From Bacteroidota bacterium (GTDB taxonomy: Bacteria; Bacteroidota; Bacteroidia; NS11-12g; UBA955): 6,431 nucleotides of DNA. The notes beneath the pieces are model-generated. The model did no database searches, had not been told where the DNA came from, and was given only the letters and a program-made list of their open reading frames with translations. The translations under genes were made by a program, and so were the position numbers. Location of the stretch: contig JAURQA010000050.1 in the NCBI GenBank assembly GCA_030836345.1, forward strand, positions 1 through 6,431. Reading direction: 5' to 3'. Numbering within the stretch: the stretch's first letter is position 1; every line of letters begins with the position of its first letter. This document shows positions 1 through 6,156 of this stretch, one piece after another.

Positions 1-35
1 AAAAAAAAATAATACAATTGAGTTTTAATAAATTC

Positions 36-665
36 TTAAGCTTTAGCGAAGAGCAAGTCTAATGCTCTTTGAATAATATTCTTAATGCTTTTGTAGGTTA
101 TTAATTCTGGATTCTTAAAGAAATCCAAATCAACCCATTGCACATCTGTAATACCTTCCTCCATTTGCGGAACTGGTTTTCCATTGCCATTGCTTTGCAT
201 GAAGTACCAATGCGTTTCTTTTAAGAGTACGCTATTGTCTTCAAAATAGCCATGGTAGGTGGCGCCAATCTTCTCACTGATATTAATCATATTAAGGCCG
301 GTTTCTTCCATTACCTCGCGCAATGCAGCAGCTCTCTGGTCCTCATGCTTTTCTATCTTTCCCTTAGGCAGGTCCCAAACCCCATTTCGCAAAATAGAAA
401 GCAATTGCGCTTCTTTGTTAAAAACTAAACCCCCTGCTGCCTGTATTACTCTATACTCAGCCAAAAAGTCTCTTAAAGTCTCTTCTGGGTCTTGACTAAC
501 GACGCCAAAGTTCATTGCTCTGCCGTTACTTTCGTTTGAAATTAAGATTTTATAGGATTTATGTAATTCGTCGTCTCCAATATAATATAAGTTTGGAATG
601 CCAGAAAAAGCCGACGGAGAATTAGCTATAATTAAAGCATTTTCTTCAAAGTAAATTTTATGCAT
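36..665 (-). CDS. NUDIX hydrolase with N-terminal extension
   Basis: A 209-residue cytoplasmic protein that should hydrolyse a nucleoside diphosphate linked to another group, using divalent metal. A perfect Nudix box (GX5EX7REUXEEXGU) spans residues 102-124: G102, E108, R116-E117, E120-E121, G123 and L124 all fit. The NUDIX fold runs from about residue 73 (YRVIQAAGGLVF) to about 200, including the usual WDLPKG strand before the box. Residues 1-72 are an extension beyond a minimal NUDIX domain, and I recognise no domain in it. The start is firm, because an in-frame TAG lies immediately upstream of the ATG. The gene is divergent from pyrE and shares a 203 bp intergenic region with it. I recall NUDIX genes next to pyrE in other Bacteroidota but could not check this. 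The substrate is not predictable; nucleotide sugars, dinucleoside polyphosphates, ADP-ribose and PRPP are all possible. The family call is secure and the specific role is open. Confidence 0.93.
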   Translation of the reverse strand: MHKIYFEENALIIANSPSAFSGIPNLYYIGDDELHKSYKILISNESNGRAMNFGVVSQDPEETLRDFLAEYRVIQAAGGLVFNKEAQLLSILRNGVWDLPKGKIEKHEDQRAAALREVMEETGLNMINISEKIGATYHGYFEDNSVLLKETHWYFMQSNGNGKPVPQMEEGITDVQWVDLDFFKNPELITYKSIKNIIQRALDLLFAKA

Positions 666-696
666 CTATGAGAAATATTCATGATAAAACAGATGG

Positions 697-704
697 CAAA
701 AATA
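697..704 (-). promoter_or_regulatory. Candidate -7 box for the NUDIX gene
   Basis: On the minus strand this reads TATTTTTG, matching the Bacteroidota sigma-70 -7 consensus TAnnTTTG. It sits 31 bases upstream of the NUDIX ATG, on the correct strand. No good TTTG/TTG -33 element is visible 17-23 bases further upstream, and the region is A/T-rich, so chance occurrence is a real possibility. Confidence 0.4.
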
Positions 705-772
705 ACATTTTTTTATGGATGAATTTATATAAAAAAATTTATCTTTTTTTTTGACACTTTTATGAAAAAGGA

Positions 773-834
773 ACGGGGTGCACAAAGCCTTAGCATTAAT
801 CTTTATTTCGATATTTTTAGCTTAGCGACCCCGT
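773..834. promoter_or_regulatory. Spaced inverted repeat in the NUDIX/pyrE intergenic region
   Basis: ACGGGGT at 773-779 is the exact reverse complement of ACCCCGT at 828-834, with the two copies 55 bp apart start to start. They are GC-rich islands in an otherwise very AT-rich spacer. The right copy lies just upstream of the candidate pyrE -7 box (843-850), where a regulator would interfere with RNA polymerase. A shorter direct repeat, CTTAGC at 789-794 and 821-826, lies between the arms at a 32 bp spacing, about three helical turns. This could be a two-site operator. The 48-base loop makes an RNA hairpin less likely. Regulatory function is inferred from position only. Confidence 0.3.
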
Positions 835-842
835 ATATTTAC

Positions 843-850
843 TACCTTTG
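843..850 (+). promoter_or_regulatory. Candidate -7 box for pyrE
   Basis: TACCTTTG matches the Bacteroidota -7 consensus TAnnTTTG exactly and ends 18 bases before the pyrE ATG, giving a short leader. The best -33 candidate is the weak TTAG at 817-820, 22 bases upstream. The same octamer precedes the PurF-like gene at a similar distance. Confidence 0.6.
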
Positions 851-868
851 TCCAAGCATTGAATAAAA

Positions 869-1498
869 ATGAATTCAACCGAAGAACTTGCCAAATATCT
901 CCTAGACATTAAGGCGGTTAAACTAAACGTTAAAGAACCATTTACATGGACTAGTGGGATACAATCTCCAATTTATTGCGATAATCGAGTAGTACTGAGT
1001 TATCCTCATGTAAGAGACTTTGTCAAAAAGCATCTCGCAGAACTGTACACCAGACATTTCCCAAATGCCGATATGCTAGCCGGTATAGCCACAGCAGGTA
1101 TTGCACATGGAGTCTTGGCCGCAGAACATTTGGATATTCCTTATTGCTACGTGCGCCCTGAACCAAAAAAGCATGGGATGAAAAATCAAATTGAAGGTCA
1201 TATGCCTCGAAATAGTCAAGTAGTTCTGGTAGAAGATTTAATTAGTACGGGTAAAAGCAGCTTACAAGCTGTGGATGGCGTTATAAAAGATGGAGGGCAA
1301 GTTCAAGGGATCATTGCCTTATTTACCTATGGATTTAAACAAGCTCAAGAAGCATTTGACCAAAGAAATATTCCTTTTCATACCCTTTCCAATTTCGAAA
1401 TCCTATCCCAGATTGCACTGAAGAGTGACTATATAAATGCGGAACAGTTTGAAGCAATTCAGAAGTTTAGAGTAAATCCAAAAAATTGGCAAAACTAA
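869..1498 (+). CDS. pyrE: Orotate phosphoribosyltransferase
   Basis: Converts orotate and PRPP to orotidine 5'-monophosphate and pyrophosphate, the fifth step of de novo pyrimidine synthesis; cytoplasmic and normally a dimer. At 209 residues it has the usual family length. The PRPP-binding motif VVLVEDLISTGKS is at residues 118-130, with the adjacent acidic pair E122-D123. The N-terminal SGIQSPIYCDNR (29-40) is the typical orotate-site segment. The mobile catalytic loop is RPEPKKHG (96-103), with R96, K100 and H102 in the expected places, followed by the IEG of residues 108-110. The enterobacterial Lys at the second loop position is Pro97 here, a position that also varies in other OPRTases. 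An in-frame TGA at 860-862 makes ATG 869 the most upstream start. The gene lies 75 bp before the PurF-like gene, another PRPP-using enzyme, and may be partly co-transcribed with it, although a separate candidate promoter lies in the gap. Confidence 0.96.
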   Translation: MNSTEELAKYLLDIKAVKLNVKEPFTWTSGIQSPIYCDNRVVLSYPHVRDFVKKHLAELYTRHFPNADMLAGIATAGIAHGVLAAEHLDIPYCYVRPEPKKHGMKNQIEGHMPRNSQVVLVEDLISTGKSSLQAVDGVIKDGGQVQGIIALFTYGFKQAQEAFDQRNIPFHTLSNFEILSQIALKSDYINAEQFEAIQKFRVNPKNWQN

Positions 1499-1544
1499 AA
1501 TGACGTTCCAAAAGTCAAATACTAAATTATACACTACTAAAATG

Positions 1545-1552
1545 TACCTTTG
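1545..1552 (+). promoter_or_regulatory. Candidate -7 box for the PurF-like gene
   Basis: A second exact TACCTTTG (consensus TAnnTTTG) lies in the 75 bp gap after pyrE and ends 21 bases before the next ATG. The -33 region has no clear TTG. No terminator with a U-tract is seen between pyrE and this box, so it may be an internal promoter within a longer transcript. Confidence 0.5.
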
Positions 1553-1573
1553 TTCCTCACATGAAAGAAACTC

Positions 1574-3466
1574 ATGAGTGATCCAATAAAACACGAATGT
1601 GGAGTAGCTTTTATTCGACTGCTAAAACCACTGGAGTATTACCAAGAAAAGTACGGAAATCCATTGTGGGGTCTGCGAAAAATGCAGATGCTAATGACCA
1701 AACAACTCAACCGAGGGCAAGACGGTGCAGGTCTTGGAGTGCTAAAATTAGACCCCAATTTTGGCGACAGATATATAGCCAGAAAAAGGAGCAGTAGTAA
1801 AAATGCAATCAGTGATATTTTTGAGGAGATGTCTGAATCTCTCAATGAAATTCCTGAAAAAGGTCAAAGTAATGTTCAAGTCTTAAAGAAAAAATATGCA
1901 TACGCTGGAGAATTACTTTTAGGACATTTGCGCTATGGAACTTATGGTGGAAACTCAATCGAAAACATTCATCCATTCCTGCGACAAAACAATTGGATGA
2001 CCCGAAACCTGCTCATTGCAGGCAATTACAATGTCACCAATGTCGATGAGTTGTTTAATCAACTTATTGACCTAGGCCAACAGCCAAAGGAGAAAAGTGA
2101 CAATGTTTTAATGTTAGAAAAAATTGGACACTTTTTAGATGAAGAAAATCACCGCTTATTTAAGATTTACAAATCTCAAGGATTAAATAATCAAGAGATT
2201 AGTGAAAAAATAAAGGACAATTTAAATATTGAAGATGTTTTAAAAAGGTCATTCAAAAGCGTAGACGGGGGGTACAATATGGTTGGAATGATTGGCCATG
2301 GAGACACCTTTGTTATCCGAGACCCCAGTGGCATACGCCCTTCTTTTTACGCATCAAATGATGAGATATTAGTGGTGGCCAGCGAGCGAAGTGCACTTCA
2401 AACTGTTTTTGATTTCCCCATTGAAGAAGTAAATGAACTAGGCCGCGGAAATGCCTTAATTATCAAAAAATCTGGTATTTTTACAGAAAACAATATCATT
2501 AAACCCTTGAATAAGATGAGTTGCAGTTTTGAGCGTATCTATTTTAGTAAAGGGAACGATGCCGATATTTATAAGGAAAGAAAAAAATTGGGAGAACTAT
2601 TATCTAAAGATGTCCTAAAGCACGTGGATAATGATTTTCAAAATACTGTGTTTAGTTATGTCCCAAATACAGCATCTACAGCCTTTTATGGCTTGATTGA
2701 TGGTGTGAATAAACTAATTAAAGACCAACAAGAGAAAGCCCTAGAAAACCTCTCTCTCCCGGCAGACAGCGCAAAAATTAAAGACATTATCTCCTGGAGT
2801 GCTCGAAGAGAAAAACTGCTCATAAAGGATGTAAAAATGCGGACCTTTATTACCAACGATAATGACAGAGAAGATATGGTTGGGCATGTATATGATATTA
2901 GTTACGGCATCATTAATCCTGGCATTGACAATATTATCATTACCGATGATAGTATCGTTAGAGGAACCACCTTGAGAACGAGTATTTTGAGGATTGTAAA
3001 TCGCTTAAATCCGAAAAGCATCACCTTGGTAAGCAGTAGTCCTCAAATTAGATATCCTGATTGCTATGGAATTGATATGAGTAAGTTGGGAGATTTTGCC
3101 GCCTTCCAAGCAGCCATTTCGCTTTTAAAGGATGTAGGGAATAGTAACCTTCTGGATGAAATTTATAGAAAGGCCGTTGCAGAACTCAAAAAGCCTGCGG
3201 AACAACAGGTCAATTGCGTAAAAGATGTCTACAGTAGTCTAGGAACGAAAGCTATTTCCGAAAAAATTGCTTCAATGGTTAAACCCAAAGAATTAACAGT
3301 ACCCTTTACCATTATATACCAAAACATTGCAAATTTGCACAAGGCTTGCCCAGACCACAAGGGCGATTGGTATTTTACAGGAAACTATCCAACACCAGGG
3401 GGCAATAGAGTCGCAAATAAGGCCTTCAAAAATTACATGGAAGGAAAGAAGGAAAGAGCGTATTAA
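1574..3466 (+). CDS. Amidophosphoribosyltransferase-like protein (long Bacteroidota form)
   Basis: By family, this makes 5-phosphoribosylamine from PRPP and glutamine, the first committed step of purine synthesis. It has an N-terminal class II glutamine amidotransferase domain (about 9-290): candidate nucleophile Cys9 after HE, RGQDGAG (47-53), GHLRYGTYG (117-125) and RDPSGIRPS (249-257). A phosphoribosyltransferase domain follows, with FERIYFSKG (319-327), PNTASTAFYG (364-373), the PRPP motif IITDDSIVRGTT (455-466) and RYPDCYGIDM (493-502). A roughly 90-residue C-terminal extension contains DWYFTGNYPTPGG (598-610). At 630 residues it is well beyond the roughly 470-510 of classical PurF. Cysteines are only at 9, 317, 497, 548 and 592, so the four-Cys iron-sulphur site of Bacillus-type PurF is not apparent. 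The oxyanion motif NGN appears as NYN (151-153). Eight residues precede Cys9, so a propeptide must be cleaved if Cys9 is to be N-terminal. An in-frame TGA at 1562-1564 bounds the start. The family is clear, but whether this is the main PurF or a diverged paralogue is not, so I give no symbol. Confidence 0.88.
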   Translation: MSDPIKHECGVAFIRLLKPLEYYQEKYGNPLWGLRKMQMLMTKQLNRGQDGAGLGVLKLDPNFGDRYIARKRSSSKNAISDIFEEMSESLNEIPEKGQSNVQVLKKKYAYAGELLLGHLRYGTYGGNSIENIHPFLRQNNWMTRNLLIAGNYNVTNVDELFNQLIDLGQQPKEKSDNVLMLEKIGHFLDEENHRLFKIYKSQGLNNQEISEKIKDNLNIEDVLKRSFKSVDGGYNMVGMIGHGDTFVIRDPSGIRPSFYASNDEILVVASERSALQTVFDFPIEEVNELGRGNALIIKKSGIFTENNIIKPLNKMSCSFERIYFSKGNDADIYKERKKLGELLSKDVLKHVDNDFQNTVFSYVPNTASTAFYGLIDGVNKLIKDQQEKALENLSLPADSAKIKDIISWSARREKLLIKDVKMRTFITNDNDREDMVGHVYDISYGIINPGIDNIIITDDSIVRGTTLRTSILRIVNRLNPKSITLVSSSPQIRYPDCYGIDMSKLGDFAAFQAAISLLKDVGNSNLLDEIYRKAVAELKKPAEQQVNCVKDVYSSLGTKAISEKIASMVKPKELTVPFTIIYQNIANLHKACPDHKGDWYFTGNYPTPGGNRVANKAFKNYMEGKKERAY

Positions 3467-5220
3467 TGCGTGAACTATTCGCCTTAAATAAATACCTTAA
3501 AACCTATCAAAAAGCCCTATTACTGGGTGTTATATGCGTCTTTATTAGTAATATTTTTGGCATTGTTGTTCCAACCTTTATACGTACAGCTATCGATGAT
3601 GCCGTCTTTCATGCTTCTTTTCTTCAAAGTAGTAGTGCTCTAACAAACAGCCTACTAGGGGTGTTTATAGGGTTTAGCATACTCATACTCATGGCCAGCA
3701 TTGGTAAAGGAATCTTTACTTACCTCATGCGCCAATACATTATTAAAACAAGCCGAAGGATTGAGTATGATCTTAAGAACAGCATTTATGATCATTTCCA
3801 AAAACTAAGTACCCGTTTTTTTCAAGCAAACTATACGGGCGATATGATGGCACGCATAGGAGAGGATGTGAGCAATGTTCGCATGTACGTAGGACCGGTA
3901 ATTATGTATGTTGCCAATTTGACCTTTGCCTTTATAACCGTAGTATATCAAATGATTCATGTGAATGCTATAATGTCTGCCTTTGTTCTTATTCCCCTGC
4001 CCTTCTTAAGCTTTATTATTTATATCATTAGTAAAAAGATTCACTTATATACCGCCAAAATACAAACTCAGTTAAGTGCCATTAGCACATTTGCTCAGGA
4101 GTCTTTTTCTGGAATACGCGTGATAAAAGCATATGCGGTTGAACGGGAGTTTGGAGATAAATTGAACAAGGAATCGGAAAAATTTAGGCGCTTAAATCTC
4201 AAGTTGGCCTTTGTAAATGCATTGTTTTTTCCATTAATGCAACTATTAATGGGGCTTAGCTCACTACTTGTCCTATATCTAGGAAGCAGGTATGTAATTG
4301 AAGGCAGTTTTACAGTTGGAAATTTTGCAGAGTTCATCATCTATCTAAATCTTCTGATATGGCCAGTGGCCTCATTGGGATGGACGAGCGCCCTGGCTCA
4401 GAAAGCTGCAGCAAGCCAAAAAAGAATAAACAGAATATTGGATACAGCACCTGAAGATCTGCACTCAGGCACTCCTTTTACTTTTGAAAAAAGCATTGCA
4501 CTGAAAGGTCTCAACTATAAATATGCCGATAAAACAACGAATAGTTTGTCGGATATAACTCTTGAAATTCCAAAAGGGCATAAGCTGGGTATTATTGGTA
4601 AAACAGGATCTGGAAAATCCACCCTTATCAAATGTTTAATGCGAGAGATTGATCCCGGAGGATTGATACGAATAGATGCAAAGAACTTGAATTCATTTAG
4701 CCTAGATACCTTCAGAAAAAAAGTCGCTTATGTTCCGCAAGATGTATATCTTTTTTCGGATACCATCAAAAACAACATTGCACTGGGTGGAGATAACCCT
4801 AGCGATACCCAGATTAATGAAGCCGCTAAGATGGCTCACTTAGAGCATGATTTTGACCAGTTAAAAGATGGCATTCACACGCTTCTGGGTGAGCGAGGGG
4901 TGAGTATAAGCGGGGGGCAAAAACAGCGGGTTTCCATTGCTCGAGCGCTATTAGTGAAATCGGAGTTATTTATTCTGGACGATGCACTTAGCGCAGTGGA
5001 TAGTGAAACTGAACATGAAATTCTTAAAAATATCTATACCCACCTAGATGGAACTACCTTAATTATTTGTAGCCACAGAATTGCAGCTGTCTCTCAGGCC
5101 GATACGGTTATTACAATGGATGAAGGAAAGATTGTTGAAATAGGAAGTCCATCGGAATTATTGGCTAAAAAGGGATACTTTGCCAAACAGCATAAACTTC
5201 AAACTCAAATAGAGCGCTAA
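3466..5220 (+). CDS. ABC exporter half-transporter (membrane domain fused to ATPase)
   Basis: A 584-residue type IV (MsbA/MdlA-like) ABC exporter subunit of the inner membrane that would pump lipid, peptide or drug-like substrates outward as a dimer. The membrane domain covers about 1-320, with hydrophobic segments near 17-38, 61-86, 141-163, 168-190, 249-273 and 285-305. The ATPase domain has Walker A GKTGSGKST (378-386), Q-loop Gln425, signature ISGGQ (482-486 region), Walker B LFILDD (501-506), D-loop SAVD (509-512) and H-loop His537. The residue after Walker B Asp505, normally the catalytic Glu, is Asp506; the motif DDALSAVD is one I associate with MdlA/YheI-type subunits, often members of heterodimers. 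No partner gene is in the window. The ATG overlaps the stop of the PurF-like gene in the string TAATG, which suggests translational coupling. Substrate unknown. Confidence 0.93.
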   Translation: MRELFALNKYLKTYQKALLLGVICVFISNIFGIVVPTFIRTAIDDAVFHASFLQSSSALTNSLLGVFIGFSILILMASIGKGIFTYLMRQYIIKTSRRIEYDLKNSIYDHFQKLSTRFFQANYTGDMMARIGEDVSNVRMYVGPVIMYVANLTFAFITVVYQMIHVNAIMSAFVLIPLPFLSFIIYIISKKIHLYTAKIQTQLSAISTFAQESFSGIRVIKAYAVEREFGDKLNKESEKFRRLNLKLAFVNALFFPLMQLLMGLSSLLVLYLGSRYVIEGSFTVGNFAEFIIYLNLLIWPVASLGWTSALAQKAAASQKRINRILDTAPEDLHSGTPFTFEKSIALKGLNYKYADKTTNSLSDITLEIPKGHKLGIIGKTGSGKSTLIKCLMREIDPGGLIRIDAKNLNSFSLDTFRKKVAYVPQDVYLFSDTIKNNIALGGDNPSDTQINEAAKMAHLEHDFDQLKDGIHTLLGERGVSISGGQKQRVSIARALLVKSELFILDDALSAVDSETEHEILKNIYTHLDGTTLIICSHRIAAVSQADTVITMDEGKIVEIGSPSELLAKKGYFAKQHKLQTQIER

Positions 5221-5260
5221 TTACATCCCCAAAAAAAAAGGGTAAAATGTAAGGATTCTA

Positions 5261-5275
5261 ATGCATTTTGTGCAT
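5261..5275. promoter_or_regulatory. Interrupted palindrome at the DUF3276 promoter
   Basis: ATGCA (5261-5265) and TGCAT (5271-5275) form a perfect 5 bp inverted repeat around TTTTG. Its right arm overlaps the candidate -7 box at 5273-5280, a usual place for a repressor site. No protein can be assigned to it; autoregulation by the downstream nucleic-acid-binding protein is only a guess. Confidence 0.25.
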
Positions 5276-5280
5276 CTTTG
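5273..5280 (+). promoter_or_regulatory. Candidate -7 box for the DUF3276 gene
   Basis: CATCTTTG matches TAnnTTTG except for the first base and ends 21 bases before the ATG at 5302, the same spacing as at the PurF-like gene. It would drive the three-gene group DUF3276, membrane protein and acyltransferase. No convincing -33 element was found. Confidence 0.4.
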
Positions 5281-5301
5281 CTTAAGGAATAAGGAAAGAA
5301 A

Positions 5302-5616
5302 ATGGAAGATTCAAGGAGAGACCAGGAAGAAATTTTTTCTAAAAGAGTTCGGGCAGGAAAGCGCACCTACTTTTTTGATGTTAAAGAGACAAAAAACTCG
5401 GATTACTATATCACCATTACTGAGAGTAAAAGAAGCCGTTATGAAGATGGTGTCTACAACAAATCAAAATTATTCCTTTATAAAGAAGACTTCATAAAGT
5501 TTAATAATGCCTTAAATGAAACCATTGGGCATGTGAGAACTGAATTGCTTCCAGAATATGACTTTGAAGAATACGCTAGACGTGATTCTGAAAAATCTGA
5601 AGGTTCTGAAGACTAA
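5302..5616 (+). CDS. PUR-domain nucleic-acid-binding protein (DUF3276)
   Basis: A small 104-residue protein of the DUF3276 / bacterial PUR-alpha-like family, common in Bacteroidota. Relatives such as BpuR of Borrelia bind single-stranded DNA and RNA and act as regulators; that role is carried over by family, not shown here. A single PUR repeat is visible: an N-terminal basic strand region with KRVRAGKRTYFFDVKET (14-30), strands through YYITITESKR (35-44), then KLFLYKEDFIKFNNALNE (56-73) forming the closing strand and amphipathic helix. One repeat per chain implies dimerisation. The tail from about 90 (RRDSEKSEGSED) is acidic, polar and probably disordered. An in-frame TAA at 5290-5292 bounds the start, and a purine-rich AAGGAAAG lies 4-11 bases upstream of the ATG. 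It is the first gene of a close group, 15 bp before the membrane protein. Confidence 0.88.
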   Translation: MEDSRRDQEEIFSKRVRAGKRTYFFDVKETKNSDYYITITESKRSRYEDGVYNKSKLFLYKEDFIKFNNALNETIGHVRTELLPEYDFEEYARRDSEKSEGSED

Positions 5617-5631
5617 ATTTTTACTTAAAAT

Positions 5632-6156
5632 ATGATTGGCCGAATATTACTTTACGGACTTGCATTTGGTTCAGCCAGCGCAGCTCTGACTTATGTGCAT
5701 TTTGTAAATGCCTTGTATGCAGATAGACAAATGGCTGCAATTTCAATTTTTGTTGGAGTTCTTATTGTTGGAATTGCTGCATTTATGTTTGTTAAAAGTC
5801 TTTCTCATTCCGAGGAAGGCGTAAAAATGGGCAAAGCACTCTTTGGCACTTTGTGCGTAGGATTAATTATATCTGTTTGCACCATTATTTGCTATGGTAC
5901 AGTGTTAGGATCTATGCCGGAGGTAAAAGAAGACATGCTTTCGCGTACCGAAAGCGCTATTAAAATTAAATTGGCTGATGAGCAGGATATCACGTCGGAG
6001 GAAAAAACAGTTAAAGTCGCGGAAATGGTAAAAACGTACGAGGCGAATATTAGCACTGGAAACTTTGGTAAAATCCAATTAATGACCAACTTAAGCATTT
6101 GCATGGTAGTAAGTTTAATTACCTTTTTATACCAATATCGACATACCATTGGTTAA
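5632..6156 (+). CDS. Four-helix membrane protein, probable DUF4199 family
   Basis: A 174-residue inner-membrane protein of unknown function. Hydrophobic segments lie at about residues 4-25, 34-55, 69-92 and 147-168. A polar loop of about 55 residues (93-146), rich in Lys and Glu, lies between the third and fourth helices. The length, the helix-helix-helix-loop-helix pattern and the phylum fit DUF4199, a Bacteroidota family, but I place it there by overall resemblance rather than a diagnostic motif. No catalytic motif, lipobox or cleavable signal peptide is evident. An in-frame TAA at 5626-5628 bounds the start. It follows the PUR-domain gene by 15 bp, and its last 8 bases overlap the TTG start of the acyltransferase, so the three are probably one transcript. 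A membrane-lipid link is suggested only by position. Confidence 0.7.
   Translation: MIGRILLYGLAFGSASAALTYVHFVNALYADRQMAAISIFVGVLIVGIAAFMFVKSLSHSEEGVKMGKALFGTLCVGLIISVCTIICYGTVLGSMPEVKEDMLSRTESAIKIKLADEQDITSEEKTVKVAEMVKTYEANISTGNFGKIQLMTNLSICMVVSLITFLYQYRHTIG

Noticed and set aside
1..35. Poly-A run at the window edge as a U-tract terminator for the NUDIX gene
   Set aside because: On the minus strand it gives a T-run after the gene, but no GC-containing stem precedes it, only the AT-rich CAATTG palindrome, and the window ends there.
751..756. TTGACA resembling an E. coli-type -35 element
   Set aside because: No suitable TATAAT-like element follows at 16-18 bp, and Bacteroidota do not use this promoter type; it sits at the end of a T-run, where chance matches are likely.
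1501..1517. TGAC/GTCA inverted repeat just after pyrE
   Set aside because: Only four base pairs with no U-tract; not convincing as a terminator or operator.
5221..5252. Possible terminator after the ABC exporter (TTACAT...ATGTAA with CCC/GGG inside)
   Set aside because: The stem is short, broken by an unpaired TAAA on one side, and is not followed by a U-tract, so it does not look like an intrinsic terminator.
5261..5497. 78-codon ORF overlapping the DUF3276 gene in another frame
   Set aside because: Its start is promoter sequence and its product has no recognisable feature; the DUF3276 frame has clear family similarity.
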